Shown: positions 44,105-53,831 of the stretch, piece after piece | Layout of the letters: each line of letters starts with the position of its first letter | Numbering within the stretch: position 1 is the first letter of the stretch | Assembly: GCA_041687335.1 (NCBI GenBank) | Contig: JAWLCE010000003.1 | Location: 62,001-126,000 of the forward strand | Source: JAJFUE01 sp041687335 | Lineage (GTDB): Bacteria > Sumerlaeota > Sumerlaeia > MVZB01 | Direction: 5' to 3' | DNA length: 64,000 bases | Notes under the pieces: generated by a model | What the model saw: the letters and a program-made list of their open reading frames with translations, nothing else | Told to the model about the DNA's origin: nothing | Database searches by the model: none | Program-made: the position numbers and the translations under genes

Positions 44105-45024
44105 GAACGGAAGCCGTCGCGGGCGGCCTTGCGATATTCCTGATAGTAATACTGATTGCTGCTGCCGGGGCTGTCGAAGTCGTTCAATATGCAGCCCAGC
44201 ACCGGCAACCGCATCTCGGCCAGCATGTCCTGGGCGCGCTGGATCAGCCCGCGCGGTGTGCGCCCCATGCGCAGCACCATGATCATGCCGACCGACTCCC
44301 GCCCGAGCACCGCGGCATCATTGACGGGCAATAGCGGTGGCGTGTCCATGATGATCCACTGCCAGCCGTGCTGCAGCTCCGCCAGCAGTGACTGCATCCG
44401 CTCCGAGCCGAGTAGCACCGCCGGCTTTGCGGGGGGATGCCCCGCTGGAATCACATTCAAGTTGGGCAGGCTGGTCTCGCGCACCACCTGCTCCAGCCCC
44501 GCCCGCCCCTGTAAATATTCCGCCAGGCCGGGCGTCCCGCGCAGACCGAAATTGCGGTGCTGGACCGGCCCGCGCAGGTCCGCATCCACCAGCACCACCC
44601 GGCTCTTGGGATCATCGGCCAGCACCGCCGCCAGGTTGGCCGCGACCAATGACTTGCCGTCGCCGGCGCAGGGGCTGCTGATCACGATGGAGCGGGCACG
44701 ATAATCCGCCAGCACCGTCTCCAGGTTGGTGCGGATCAGGCGCAACTGTTCGGTGACGGGAGACTGCACGTCATGCACGCCGACCACCTGCTCGTCGATT
44801 TCATGATGATACGTCACCGAACGGCTGGGCGCCTCGGCGGGCCGGGCCGCCGTTGCCGCAGGCGCGGTTACCGGGGGCGCAGGGGCCGCGGAACCGCCCT
44901 TGGCGTCGTCGGAGGCCGATTGCGCGGGCGCGGGCGCAGCCGACGCGGCGCTCCCCTCACCCTGCTGAAGCTGGCGCAACCGTTCCTGTCGCGCGCGTTC
45001 AAGTGCGTCAAGCATCCGTGCCAT
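44101..45024 (-). CDS. CpsD/Wzc-type bacterial tyrosine kinase
   Basis: 307 residues from the ATG at 45024, with a GAGAGGGA site. Cytoplasmic BY-kinase that works with the Wzz-like protein to control chain length and export. An Ala/Pro-rich linker (21-68) precedes the kinase domain: Walker A SSPCAGDGKS (ending Ser125), Walker A' VVLVDADLRGP and Walker B WIIMDTPP. The C-terminal tyrosine cluster, NQYYYQEYRK, is the expected autophosphorylation site. It corresponds to the exosortase-associated kinase family. The stop overlaps the GT2 start. Confidence 0.92.
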   Translation of the reverse strand: MARMLDALERARQERLRQLQQGEGSAASAAPAPAQSASDDAKGGSAAPAPPVTAPAATAARPAEAPSRSVTYHHEIDEQVVGVHDVQSPVTEQLRLIRTNLETVLADYRARSIVISSPCAGDGKSLVAANLAAVLADDPKSRVVLVDADLRGPVQHRNFGLRGTPGLAEYLQGRAGLEQVVRETSLPNLNVIPAGHPPAKPAVLLGSERMQSLLAELQHGWQWIIMDTPPLLPVNDAAVLGRESVGMIMVLRMGRTPRGLIQRAQDMLAEMRLPVLGCILNDFDSPGSSNQYYYQEYRKAARDGFRS

Positions 45025-45117
45025 TCCGTGGGTCCCTCTCTTCCCTCGCCTGCCCGGCCTGCCTCGCAGGAGGCGCGGCCGATTCCAATCCATTTTCATC
45101 CGTCGTCGCGCCGCGAC

Positions 45118-46566
45118 TTACCAGATGCGGAAAAATGACTTTGCATCGCCGCCGGCCGGCTCCAGGTCCATGTCGACCGCCGACTCGCGAATCATCTTTG
45201 CCGTCACTTGGCGCACCTCGCGGGTGAAGGCCACCAGCAGCGCGTGGTCGCAAATCGTGTTGATCAGCCGCGGCACCCCGCCGGTGTAGCGAAAAACCTC
45301 CGCCATCGCGTTGCGCCGGAAGTGGAGCGGCATCGTAGGGTTGGCGATCCGCAGCCGGTGTTCGATGTATTCAAAGGTCTCCTGGCGGGTCAGCGGCTCC
45401 AAGTGAAACTGCACCGCAATCCGTTGGCGCAGTTGGCGCAGTTGCGGCAGCTTCAGTTTGTCGCGCAGCTCGGGCTGGCCCAGCAGGATCAATTGCAATA
45501 GTTTCTCCTGCTCGGTCTCGAGGTTGGTGATCATGCGGATCTCCTCGAGCACCTCGGGCGACAGGTTTTGAGCCTCGTCGATGATCAGCACCGGCGTGCA
45601 GCCGGCGGCCAGCTGCTCGATCAGCCAAAGGTTGATTAGCTCCAGAATTTCATAATGCGACCGCCCGCCCGGGTCGAGCCCAAAGTCCTCGGCGATAGCC
45701 CGCACCAGCTGACTGGCGTCCAGATGGGTCTGCGTGATGAGGGCGGTCTTGACCTCGCCCGGCAGCTGGCTGAGCAGCATCCGGCAAAGCGTGGACTTGC
45801 CCGCGCCGATCTCCCCCGAGATCATCACGAATCCCTTGCGCTCGCTGATGGCATAGATCAGCCGCGAGAGCGCTTCCTGATGCTTTTCAGTCGGAAAGAA
45901 GAAATGCGTGTCCGGCGTGTTGTTGAACGGCATCACTTCCAGGCCAAAGTATTCCTGGTAGATGTTCCGCATGAGCGCGCGCGGCTGAATGCTGCTGGTT
46001 GGCGGGGCGGGGACGGGCGCGGGCATAACGGGTGGCGGCGCGGCGGCCGCCGGCAGGCTCGCCGGGGGCATCGGCTCGGGGCGCAGCGGCGGCATGGGGA
46101 TGCCCGCCCCCGGCTGCTCAACTGGGCTGATCGTCAGCGGCCGGCCCAGCTGGTCAACCAGCAGCGATCGATGTTCCTCTGGTGCGGCGGCCGGCGCGGC
46201 CTCGGCGCGTTTGCCGTTGCCCATGTTCGAAATCATGTCCGGTTCGGGCGAAAGCGCCGGCTCATACCCGCCCCCACCCAGGTCCGCATGATAAATCCCC
46301 AACTGAGCGCGGCAGGATAACTGATCCGGAGTCAGGTAGCGAAGGAAATCGAGCCGAAACTGGCGCAGCACCGCCTCAAAGGAGCCTTCGGCGCTCCAAT
46401 CCAACCCTGCCGATTCCGCACCGTCGACCGCATTGACCCGCATCCGAATGCGATCTTCGCGATGGCGTTCGCCGATGGCCGGCAAGCGACGGCCAGCCTC
46501 ACGGCAACACTCGCCCAGCGAGCTGTCCAACTCCAAAATGACGCCTGTGGATCGATTGAATGCCAT
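45118..46566 (-). CDS. Exosortase-system ExeA-like AAA ATPase with N-terminal extension
   Basis: 482 residues. The C-terminal ~285 residues, from MRNIYQEYFGLEVMPFNNTPD (Met199), match the GspA/ExeA-like ATPase associated with exosortase EPS loci. Walker A is SGEIGAGKST, Walker B PVLIIDEAQNL, and sensor residues lie in LLGQPELR; a C-terminal winged segment has YTGGVPRLINTICDHAL. The N-terminal ~150 residues (ILELDSSLGECCREAG...) form a small domain I do not recognise, joined by a Pro-rich linker. An internal start at Met199 could give the plain ATPase. It lies between the Wzz-like gene (36-base gap) and the tyrosine kinase. Confidence 0.88.
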   Translation of the reverse strand: MAFNRSTGVILELDSSLGECCREAGRRLPAIGERHREDRIRMRVNAVDGAESAGLDWSAEGSFEAVLRQFRLDFLRYLTPDQLSCRAQLGIYHADLGGGGYEPALSPEPDMISNMGNGKRAEAAPAAAPEEHRSLLVDQLGRPLTISPVEQPGAGIPMPPLRPEPMPPASLPAAAAPPPVMPAPVPAPPTSSIQPRALMRNIYQEYFGLEVMPFNNTPDTHFFFPTEKHQEALSRLIYAISERKGFVMISGEIGAGKSTLCRMLLSQLPGEVKTALITQTHLDASQLVRAIAEDFGLDPGGRSHYEILELINLWLIEQLAAGCTPVLIIDEAQNLSPEVLEEIRMITNLETEQEKLLQLILLGQPELRDKLKLPQLRQLRQRIAVQFHLEPLTRQETFEYIEHRLRIANPTMPLHFRRNAMAEVFRYTGGVPRLINTICDHALLVAFTREVRQVTAKMIRESAVDMDLEPAGGDAKSFFRIW

Positions 46567-46602
46567 GGAATCACATACGGCGTCCTGCGCGCCCCATTCA
46601 AA

Positions 46603-48156
46603 CTAACCGAGCAACGCGAGCAGGCTGCTGCGAATTTGTTCGCCCCAAAACAGCCCGGCGACCGCCATTAACAGCAGCAGGGTCGCCGTGGCGCCCATGC
46701 CCACCAGCCGGCGCCGGCGGCGGCGCTCGCGCGCCTGCTGGCCGATGGTCTGGATGCGCTGGACGACACCCAGCACCGGCATGCGCAGCACGCCGCGCGC
46801 CTCCTCGACCGAGCGCACCGCCACGTCGAGCAGCATCAACAGCCAGATCACACCCACTCCAGCCCCCAAGCCCCCAGCCGCGCTCGCCGCCGCGATCATC
46901 CCCTTCTTGGGCGTGATCGGCGCCAGCGGCATCTCCGCGCGCGTGATCTCCTCATAGCTGGCGCCGTATCCCTGCCGCTCGATCTCCAGCGCGATCTGGG
47001 CCGCCAGCAGCTGGTTGCGCAGTTCCGTCATCTGCCCGCGCACCGCACTCTCGTCGGCCTGCAGGTTGGCCAGCGCCACTTGGTGCTGGGGCAGCTCATC
47101 CAGATAGGTGTCGATCGTCGCCAATTGCTGGCCGATCTGGCGAACCTGATCCTCGCGCTGGGCGACCTCGGCCTCCCATAGGTGGATCCGGTCCTGGATC
47201 GCCAGATAGGCCGGGTTGGGCTGCTCCTCGGTTTCCTCCAGCACCCCTTCGTTCTCCATTGCCTTGGCAAGCGATTCGCGATGCCCCTCGATCTGCCGCT
47301 TGAGGGCCACCACGTTGCGATGCTCCTCGGTGTAGTCCTCCAGCAGCAGGCTCAGGTTGCGCTCCAAGGCCCCCAGCTCGGACTGGAGCCGGAATATCTC
47401 CGGGTTCTCGCGGGCGAAGCGCCGCGCCGTGACGATCGTCGGCCGCTCCCGCGCCAGGCGCGCCTGTTCCAGTTGAATGCTTTGACGCAGTCCCGTGATC
47501 GTTTGCTCGAGCCCCATCCGCGTGCGCACCAGCTCGTCGCGCTGACGCTGGTGGTCGGTCTCGAACAAGGTCTTGTTCTGCTCGCGATAAAGCAGCGCCG
47601 CCCGCTGCGCCTCCTTGTAGCGCAGTTCAGCGTCATTGTAGCGCTGGGAAAGGAACTCGACGTTAAGCTCCGTGCGGGCGGTAATGCGCTGGCCCGTCAA
47701 GTCTCGCCACTGGTCAATGATCGTCTGCAAAATCAGCGCCGTGCGCTCAGGTTCGAAATCCACGTAGCTCAAACGGATCAGGTCATTGGGCCGCGGATAG
47801 ATTTCAAGGCGTTGGGCGATCCCGCGCAGGTGCTGCTGGTATTCAGCCGAGGCCGGGTCCAGCCCCGGGTATAAATTCAGCCGGGTCACCACGGTGGCCA
47901 GGAAGCGTGGGCTGGTCATCGTCTCACGTACGACTCGCACCTGGTCCTGCGGATCGAGTGGCGCGCTCTGGCCGCGCGGAACCAACTCCGGCCGGGGACT
48001 GATCACCTGAAGCTGGGCCTCGGAGCGATACTTCTTCGGGATCAGCAACCCGGCCATGTTGCCGGCGGCAAACACCAACAGAACCATGGCCAGCCACAGT
48101 GGCCAGTGCGTGCGCAACTTCAGCAAAAAGCGCTTGGGATCAAACAGCGAATTCAT
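46603..48156 (-). CDS. Wzz/GumC-type polysaccharide chain-length determinant
   Basis: 517 residues, inner-membrane polysaccharide co-polymerase. First helix about residues 19-38 (HWPLWLAMVLLVFAAGNMAGL), then a Wzz periplasmic domain with YRSEAQLQVISP, long coiled coils (about 160-390), and a return helix after the proline-rich EMPLAPITPKKG motif. A third hydrophobic segment lies near the C-terminus. The size and coiled coil fit the exosortase-associated chain-length family. The separate tyrosine-kinase gene supplies the kinase domain that Wzc proteins carry fused. The Wza-like gene is 14 bases upstream. Confidence 0.9.
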   Translation of the reverse strand: MNSLFDPKRFLLKLRTHWPLWLAMVLLVFAAGNMAGLLIPKKYRSEAQLQVISPRPELVPRGQSAPLDPQDQVRVVRETMTSPRFLATVVTRLNLYPGLDPASAEYQQHLRGIAQRLEIYPRPNDLIRLSYVDFEPERTALILQTIIDQWRDLTGQRITARTELNVEFLSQRYNDAELRYKEAQRAALLYREQNKTLFETDHQRQRDELVRTRMGLEQTITGLRQSIQLEQARLARERPTIVTARRFARENPEIFRLQSELGALERNLSLLLEDYTEEHRNVVALKRQIEGHRESLAKAMENEGVLEETEEQPNPAYLAIQDRIHLWEAEVAQREDQVRQIGQQLATIDTYLDELPQHQVALANLQADESAVRGQMTELRNQLLAAQIALEIERQGYGASYEEITRAEMPLAPITPKKGMIAAASAAGGLGAGVGVIWLLMLLDVAVRSVEEARGVLRMPVLGVVQRIQTIGQQARERRRRRRLVGMGATATLLLLMAVAGLFWGEQIRSSLLALLG

Positions 48157-48170
48157 GATCTTCCCCTCGA

Positions 48171-48953
48171 TTAGCGGCTGTAACGATCGTCCTGGAAAAA
48201 CATGGCCCGATAATACAGGTTGCCCACTTCTTGAACCGGCCGCAACAGTTCGCCAATGGCACCTGCCAGATTCACGTTATACTTGGACGGCACATAAACA
48301 TAATCACCCGGACGCAGCACCATGTTGTCCTCCATCCGCCCCTCGAAGAGCACCTGGTCCAGGCTGACCTGACGCACCACCGGGTGATGCAGGTCCGGCT
48401 TGATCACGCGCGTCTTCTTGAGCGCCGCATCGGGCGTCGGGAAGCCCGCGGCCACCACCGCCTGCTGCACGGTCAGCACGTCCGCGTTCATCACCACCGG
48501 ACCCGGATTATTGACTTGGCCGAGGACATAGACCACCTTGCTGTTATACTCCTGGATCCCGACACGCGGGTCGGGATCACGGATGCCATACTCCCGCAAC
48601 ACCCCCACCAGCATCTGAGCGATCTCGTCGGTCGTCATGTCCTGGACCTTGATCGGTCCGATGAACGGCACTAGGATGTATCCCTCGGCCGTCACGATAT
48701 ACTCATTGGTGATCTCGGGGTCGCGCCGCTCGTCGATGCGGATCACGTCACGCGGCCCCACCCGGTAGGGCTGCGTCGTGTCGATGTCCAGTGGCAGATC
48801 CAACTGCGAGAGCATCCGCGGCTCCGCGATCGGCCGCGTGGTCTCCTCCACCGGCAGTGGCATGATTTCCATGCGCAGGCAGCCCGCCAGGCAGACCATC
48901 ACCACCAGCAGGCAGCCCCGCTGCCCCATTTTCAGCCAGTTGACACCCATCAT
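48171..48953 (-). CDS. Wza-like polysaccharide export lipoprotein
   Basis: 260 residues from the ATG at 48953, with AGGAG seven bases upstream. Lipobox CLAGC (near residue 25). The poly-export domain begins with DTTQPYRVGPRDVIRIDERRDPE and is followed by a SLBB domain (VYVLGQVNNPGPVVMNADVLTVQQAV) and the ending LRPGDYVYVPSKYNVN. It forms the outer-membrane channel for the exopolysaccharide. It is shorter than E. coli Wza (359 residues) and has one SLBB domain, as in exosortase-type systems. It lies between the TPR lipoprotein and the Wzz-like gene. Confidence 0.93.
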   Translation of the reverse strand: MMGVNWLKMGQRGCLLVVMVCLAGCLRMEIMPLPVEETTRPIAEPRMLSQLDLPLDIDTTQPYRVGPRDVIRIDERRDPEITNEYIVTAEGYILVPFIGPIKVQDMTTDEIAQMLVGVLREYGIRDPDPRVGIQEYNSKVVYVLGQVNNPGPVVMNADVLTVQQAVVAAGFPTPDAALKKTRVIKPDLHHPVVRQVSLDQVLFEGRMEDNMVLRPGDYVYVPSKYNVNLAGAIGELLRPVQEVGNLYYRAMFFQDDRYSR

Positions 48954-49016
48954 CGATCGGCTCCTGAACCATGGCATCCTGCCGCGGGTTTTCCCCCGGT
49001 CAGCTCTTCTGTTACC

Positions 49017-52000
49017 TCATCGCGCGGGCGTGGCGCCCGCTTGGGCCGGAACCAGTCGCTCCAGCAGGCGATGCACCTGGTCGATCCGCCCGTAGCCCGG
49101 CGCGGCCAGCACGATCGCCTCCAACTCCCGCACTGCCTCGGCCGGACGCTGATCCTGCTCCAGAGCCTCGGCCAAGTGAAGCCGCACGTCCGGGTTGTTC
49201 GGCAACCGGCTGCTGGCTTCATGCAGCAACGCCACCGCGCGGGTCGTGTTGTTGCGACGCAACTCGATCAGGCCCACCGTGTCCTGCACCGCCCCGTCGT
49301 CGGGGGCCAGTTCCAGCGCACGCGCACCCATCCGCGCCGCCTCGTCCAACTCCCCCGACTCCAGTAAATTCCAGGCAAGATTATTGTAAGCCTGCATGTT
49401 ATCAGGGTCAATCTTGATGATCCGGCGATAGGCCTCGTTGGCTGCGCCAAACTCCCCATTTTGCTGGCGCGCCAGCGCCTGGCGCTCCAGCGCCGGCACG
49501 TGCTCAGGCCGGGCCGCCAGCACCTCCTCACGCAGCTTTTCCGCCTGCCGGGCGTGCTCGGCCGCGGCGGCGGGTGAATCCTGTTGGGCGCGCCGGGCCA
49601 GCAGCGCATGCAAATCGCTGCGCATCATCCGGACTTCCAGCGGATCGATCGCCCGCTCCTCCAGTCGCTCGAGCACGGCCAGGGCTTCCTCCTGGCGATC
49701 AAGCATTTGCAACGCGCGCGCACGCCGCGCCAGCAGGTAGGGCTCGTCGGGTAGCTGCGCCAGCACCGCGTCGGCCAGAGCCAGCGATTGGGCCGCATAC
49801 AGCGGACGCTCCGAGAGCAGCGCCTGCAGCGAGAGGTCGGCGGCGACCGAGCGGGCCGCCTCGCCTCGCTCGCGCAGCATCGCCTGGTACATCGCCAATG
49901 CGACAGGGTCCAGTCCCTCGGCGGCCGCGGCGGTGGCGGCGGCCTGATCGAACTGTCCCGCCGCAAGCTCGGCCAGCGAGATCCCTAAAGCCAGCGTCGC
50001 CGGCTGCGGTCGCCGCTCGCGTAGCTCCCCGAGACGGGCAAGGGCCTCATCGGCCCGCCCCAGCCGCATGAGGGCAATCGCCTCGATCCATTGGCCTTCG
50101 ATTCTCAGTTGGGGTTCACCCTCGACTGCGGCGCGAGCCGTGCGCAGGGCCGGCTCGTTGCGCTGGTCCAGCAATTGTGCCAGCGCAAGCTCTAACTGCA
50201 ATGGGGCCAGGCTCCGGGTCAGTTCCTCTGTCTTGACGTCGGGATTCTGCCCCGCCGCCTCGACCGTTCGCGCCAGCAGCGCCTCAATCCGCGAGGCCCC
50301 GTCCTGATAGCGGCCGCCCTGGATCAGCAGACGCGCGTGGGCAAGCAGGAAGCGTCCGTCCGCAACAAACCGGGGCGCAGTCTGGTCCATGAAGGCGATC
50401 GCCGCCTGCAGGTCGCGCGCCGCCAGCAGGCTGGCCTGCCCGATTACCGGTCGCGCATCGGTGGCATGCGCCGCACCCAGCCGCTCATATCGCGCCAGCG
50501 CTTCCTGCTGGCGCCCGGTCTGACCCTCCAATTCGGCCAAAATCAAATTGTATCCCAGCGCCTGCTCATCGCTCGCCACCAGCTCCTCATAGAGAGCGCG
50601 CGCGGCCTCGACCTGCCCCAGCCGCGCCAGCAGCGCCGCCTCGAGCGGTCGGATCTGCGGGTTGAGCCGGCTGGCGACGCGCGTCTGGGTGATGGCTCCG
50701 AACAGGTCCCCCCGGCCCAGCGCCAGGTTGGCCAACCGCAGACGCGGCAGGTATTGGTCCGGATATTTCTCGGCGGCCTCACGGTACAGCGCCTCGCCCT
50801 GGGCGAGCGCCCGCTTGGCGGCTTCCTCATCGCCCGCCTCGGCGGCAGCCCGGGCTTGCCGGATCTGGTTCTCGGCACGCACCAGCAGCTCGGTGCCCGG
50901 CATCATCCCCTCGGCCCCCGCCAGCTCCTCGAGCATCCGCAGCCCTTCCTCGATCTGCGCCTGGTCAGGCTGCATGATCAACAGGCCCGCCACCATCTGG
51001 CGCAATTGCGGGTCATCAGGGTTCTCGCGGCGTAGCCCCTGCAGCACGTCCAGCGAATCCTGGATGCTGCCCTCAAGCGCGAAACTCTTGGCCAACTGCA
51101 TCCGGGCATCGACGTCGCCCGGCAGTTCACGCAATAGGTTGCGCAGTTCCTGGCGCGCAAGCCCATGATTCTTGCGCTGCATCTGGGCCAGCGCCAGCGC
51201 CAGCCTGTAGCGCTTTCGTTCGGCTTGCGATCCAGAGCCCTCACGCGTGCGCGAAAGCGCCTCATTGTAATGGTCGATCGCCTCCCCCAAACTCCCCTGC
51301 AGCTCGTGCGACAGTCCTCGGATGAAGAACGATTCGGGCATCGTCGGATAGCGCCCCTTCATCTCCGCGCCCAGCCAGGCAAGCGACTGGATCACCTCAT
51401 CCAGTTCGGCCTTGGCCGCGTTCGCCTCGGCGGGGGGCTGTTCCGCCTGCGTGTCCTTCATGCGCAGCTCGTCGATCCACTCCATCAATATCTGGCCCGC
51501 CAACCGGTGCTGCTCCAGGCTCGCCGCCGCCGACGCCTGCGCAATTCGCGGATGAATAACGTCATACGCCTCACGGTAGCGCCCCAGCCGCAACAGCGCC
51601 GCCGCCAGTTGGCTGTGGAGGCTGGCGGGAGCATCGGGCTGGCGCTCCAGCGCCTCGCGCGCCATCTGTTCGGCTTCCTCGTTCTTACCGGCCGCCATCC
51701 GCAGGTCAATCAGCCCCTGGGTGGCCGTCAGGTTATCGGGTTCTTCGCGCAGTACGGCAGCGAACATCCGCTCGGCATCGGCGGGACGGCGCGACATGTA
51801 ATCGATTCGCGCCTGCAACAGCATCCCCTCCACTGAGAGCGGATCCTGTTCACGCAGTCGCCCGGCCACCTCGGCCGCCACGGTCATGTGCTGCGGGTCG
51901 AACTGGAAGCTGCCATCCGCAGCCGGGGTCCCGCGCATGCGCGCCAGCGCCAGGTTGGCCTGACCGATCTTGAGCCATGCCTCATCGCGATCCTGCTCGG

Positions 52001-52331
52001 TCATGCCCGCGGGACCGTTCTCGGCCACCAGCAACTCCGCCTTCGCGATCGCCTGCTCGGCATTGCCCACGTTCATGTAGGCATCCGACAACAGGATGAG
52101 CGTGCGCGGATCGGGCGACTGGTTCTGCTCGCGGCTGAGGCTCAGGGCCGCCTCGAACTTGTCGATGGCCTGATAAAATTTCTGGTTCTTATGCAGCAGC
52201 GCACCCTGCTCATGCAGTTTCTCGATCTTGCTCTGTCCCGAACACGAAACCATCGCCGCCATGCACGCCGTCACCAGCATCATGCGCAGCACACCATCGA
52301 ACCACCGCCATGAACCCATCCGCTTGCTCAT
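49017..52331 (-). CDS. prsT: PrsT-like TPR-repeat lipoprotein (exosortase EPS system)
   Basis: 1104 residues from the ATG at 52331 (GTGAGGG upstream); an upstream in-frame Met is possible. Lipobox AAMVSC (Cys near residue 29), then tandem tetratricopeptide repeats over almost the whole length, e.g. GALLHKNQKFYQAIDKFEAA, EAYRRIIKIDPDNMQAYNNL and LAWNLLESGELDEAARMGARAL. The size and the position before the Wza-like gene match the giant TPR lipoprotein of PEP-CTERM/exosortase loci. It probably scaffolds the export machinery or the polymer in the periplasm. First gene of the minus-strand EPS operon, which runs to 42920. Confidence 0.87.
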   Translation of the reverse strand: MSKRMGSWRWFDGVLRMMLVTACMAAMVSCSGQSKIEKLHEQGALLHKNQKFYQAIDKFEAALSLSREQNQSPDPRTLILLSDAYMNVGNAEQAIAKAELLVAENGPAGMTEQDRDEAWLKIGQANLALARMRGTPAADGSFQFDPQHMTVAAEVAGRLREQDPLSVEGMLLQARIDYMSRRPADAERMFAAVLREEPDNLTATQGLIDLRMAAGKNEEAEQMAREALERQPDAPASLHSQLAAALLRLGRYREAYDVIHPRIAQASAAASLEQHRLAGQILMEWIDELRMKDTQAEQPPAEANAAKAELDEVIQSLAWLGAEMKGRYPTMPESFFIRGLSHELQGSLGEAIDHYNEALSRTREGSGSQAERKRYRLALALAQMQRKNHGLARQELRNLLRELPGDVDARMQLAKSFALEGSIQDSLDVLQGLRRENPDDPQLRQMVAGLLIMQPDQAQIEEGLRMLEELAGAEGMMPGTELLVRAENQIRQARAAAEAGDEEAAKRALAQGEALYREAAEKYPDQYLPRLRLANLALGRGDLFGAITQTRVASRLNPQIRPLEAALLARLGQVEAARALYEELVASDEQALGYNLILAELEGQTGRQQEALARYERLGAAHATDARPVIGQASLLAARDLQAAIAFMDQTAPRFVADGRFLLAHARLLIQGGRYQDGASRIEALLARTVEAAGQNPDVKTEELTRSLAPLQLELALAQLLDQRNEPALRTARAAVEGEPQLRIEGQWIEAIALMRLGRADEALARLGELRERRPQPATLALGISLAELAAGQFDQAAATAAAAEGLDPVALAMYQAMLRERGEAARSVAADLSLQALLSERPLYAAQSLALADAVLAQLPDEPYLLARRARALQMLDRQEEALAVLERLEERAIDPLEVRMMRSDLHALLARRAQQDSPAAAAEHARQAEKLREEVLAARPEHVPALERQALARQQNGEFGAANEAYRRIIKIDPDNMQAYNNLAWNLLESGELDEAARMGARALELAPDDGAVQDTVGLIELRRNNTTRAVALLHEASSRLPNNPDVRLHLAEALEQDQRPAEAVRELEAIVLAAPGYGRIDQVHRLLERLVPAQAGATPAR

Positions 52332-52650
52332 TCTTGCCCTCACCAGTTGCCGCTCCCCAAACATTACATATCTGTCTTTTCGGGGGCGGGGGTTGAAAAC
52401 TTGACCGTCCATTGGACGCTCGGCCGTCCTTTTTCATTGCATGCGATTGTAAGGGTTACCCATGGCGCTTGCCAATATTTTGATATCCATCCTCCACACT
52501 GTCACCGGCCTGCGCTCCCCACCAAACAGCTCCCACAACCGCGTTCGGCTCGCAAGGTTGACAAAAGCAGCCGGACCTGAAAAATTAACGGTCCAGCGCA
52601 ATCCGCCGCTGCCACGGCGACCTCGCCAACCGACTCGACCGGGGGTTTTG
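52332..52650. other. Divergent regulatory region upstream of EPS operon
   Basis: About 320 bases between the TPR gene and the divergent GT4 gene. A frame reads through most of it in line with GT4, but without family similarity. A small hairpin, GGACG-CTCGGC-CGTCC followed by T5, lies at 52414-52434 on the + strand and could be an attenuator for GT4. EPS-operon promoters should be here; I cannot place them. Confidence 0.4.
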
Positions 52651-53823
52651 ATGATTTCGCCTTCTGCCCGTCCGCGCACCGTGCTGCTGCTGACGCCCAG
52701 TTCCCGCCTCCTGGGGGCGCGCCGCAGCCTGTTGGCGCTGGCGGAGTCGCTCGACCCAAAGCGTTGGCAGGCAGTGGTTTGCGGTCAGGGCGAGGGCGAC
52801 TTGGCCGAGGCCCTCGCCGAGCGCAACATCCCCTTCGAGATCGTCAAGCTCGGCTGGTGGCGCAAGGGCCGCTATTTTCTCTGGCGCCCCTTCGCCATCG
52901 GTCGGCTCTCCCAACTGGCGCGCCGCCTTCAGGTCGACCTGATCCACTGCAATGAGCTCTATCCCAATCCCTACGCCATCCGCGCCGCCCGCCAAGTGCC
53001 TGCCCCCGCCGATTCCCCCCGCGCGGGAAAGCCGGTGCCGGTCATCACCCATGTGCGCCTGCAGATGAAGCCCGGCATGGTGCGTAAATACGACCTCCAA
53101 CGCACCGGACGAATCGTCGTGCCCAGCCAGTCACTGGCCGATGAGATCGAGCCCGAAGCGCCCGGGCTGGTCAGCGTCGTCTATAATGGGGTCAACCTCG
53201 AGGAATTCCGCCGCACCCGCACCCGTGAGGCTGCCCGCCTGCAGATCGGCGTGCCCGGCGACTCAATCCTCATGGGGGCGATCGGCCAGCTTGGCCCGCG
53301 CAAGGGCGGCGACATCATTCTGGACGCACTGGAGCGGATCGCAGAACGCGTGCCGCGGCTGCGCCTGCTGTTCATCGGCCAGCCCCATCGTGGTCAGGAA
53401 GCCTTCGCCCGCCAGCTCAAGGAGCGGGCCTCTCGCCCCCCCTTGGCCGGGCGCGTCCACTTCTTCGACTTCTCGCCCCAGGTGCTGCCCTATTACGAAG
53501 CCTGCGACATCAATCTGCTCATCTCGCGCCAGGAAGGTTTCGGCCGCACCGTCATCGAGGCCGGCGCACTCGGCATCCCCACCATCGGAGCCGCAGTCGG
53601 CGGCATTCAGGAGATCGTCGTCGATGGCGCCACTGGCCGGCTCGTCCCCTCCGAGGACCCCGCCGCCCTCGCCGAGGCGATCTTACAGCTGGCCACCGAC
53701 GATGCCGCCCGCCGCGATATGGGCGAGGCCGCCTTCCGCCGCGCCGTCCAAGTCTTCTCCACCTCCGCCTACGCCAGCCAGATGATGGACCTCTACGACC
53801 AGGTGCTGGCCGGAAAATTGTAA
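52651..53823 (+). CDS. GT4-family glycosyltransferase
   Basis: 390 residues from the ATG at 52651 (GGGGG tract upstream). A GT-B enzyme that uses a nucleotide sugar with retention of configuration. The N-terminal acceptor domain starts RTVLLLTPSSRLLGARRSLLALA; the C-terminal domain has AIGQLGPRKGGDIILDALERI, the E-x7-E motif in SRQEGFGRTVIEAGALGIPTIG, and DGATGRLVPSEDPAALAEAI. Divergent from the EPS operon and almost certainly part of the same pathway. Stop is eight bases from the convergent DUF1232 gene. Confidence 0.9.
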   Translation: MISPSARPRTVLLLTPSSRLLGARRSLLALAESLDPKRWQAVVCGQGEGDLAEALAERNIPFEIVKLGWWRKGRYFLWRPFAIGRLSQLARRLQVDLIHCNELYPNPYAIRAARQVPAPADSPRAGKPVPVITHVRLQMKPGMVRKYDLQRTGRIVVPSQSLADEIEPEAPGLVSVVYNGVNLEEFRRTRTREAARLQIGVPGDSILMGAIGQLGPRKGGDIILDALERIAERVPRLRLLFIGQPHRGQEAFARQLKERASRPPLAGRVHFFDFSPQVLPYYEACDINLLISRQEGFGRTVIEAGALGIPTIGAAVGGIQEIVVDGATGRLVPSEDPAALAEAILQLATDDAARRDMGEAAFRRAVQVFSTSAYASQMMDLYDQVLAGKL

Positions 53824-53831
53824 AGCCCTGA

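Noticed and set aside
50337..51836. Open frames antisense to the TPR lipoprotein gene
   Set aside because: Arg/Leu/Gln-rich shadow frames without domain or ribosome sites.
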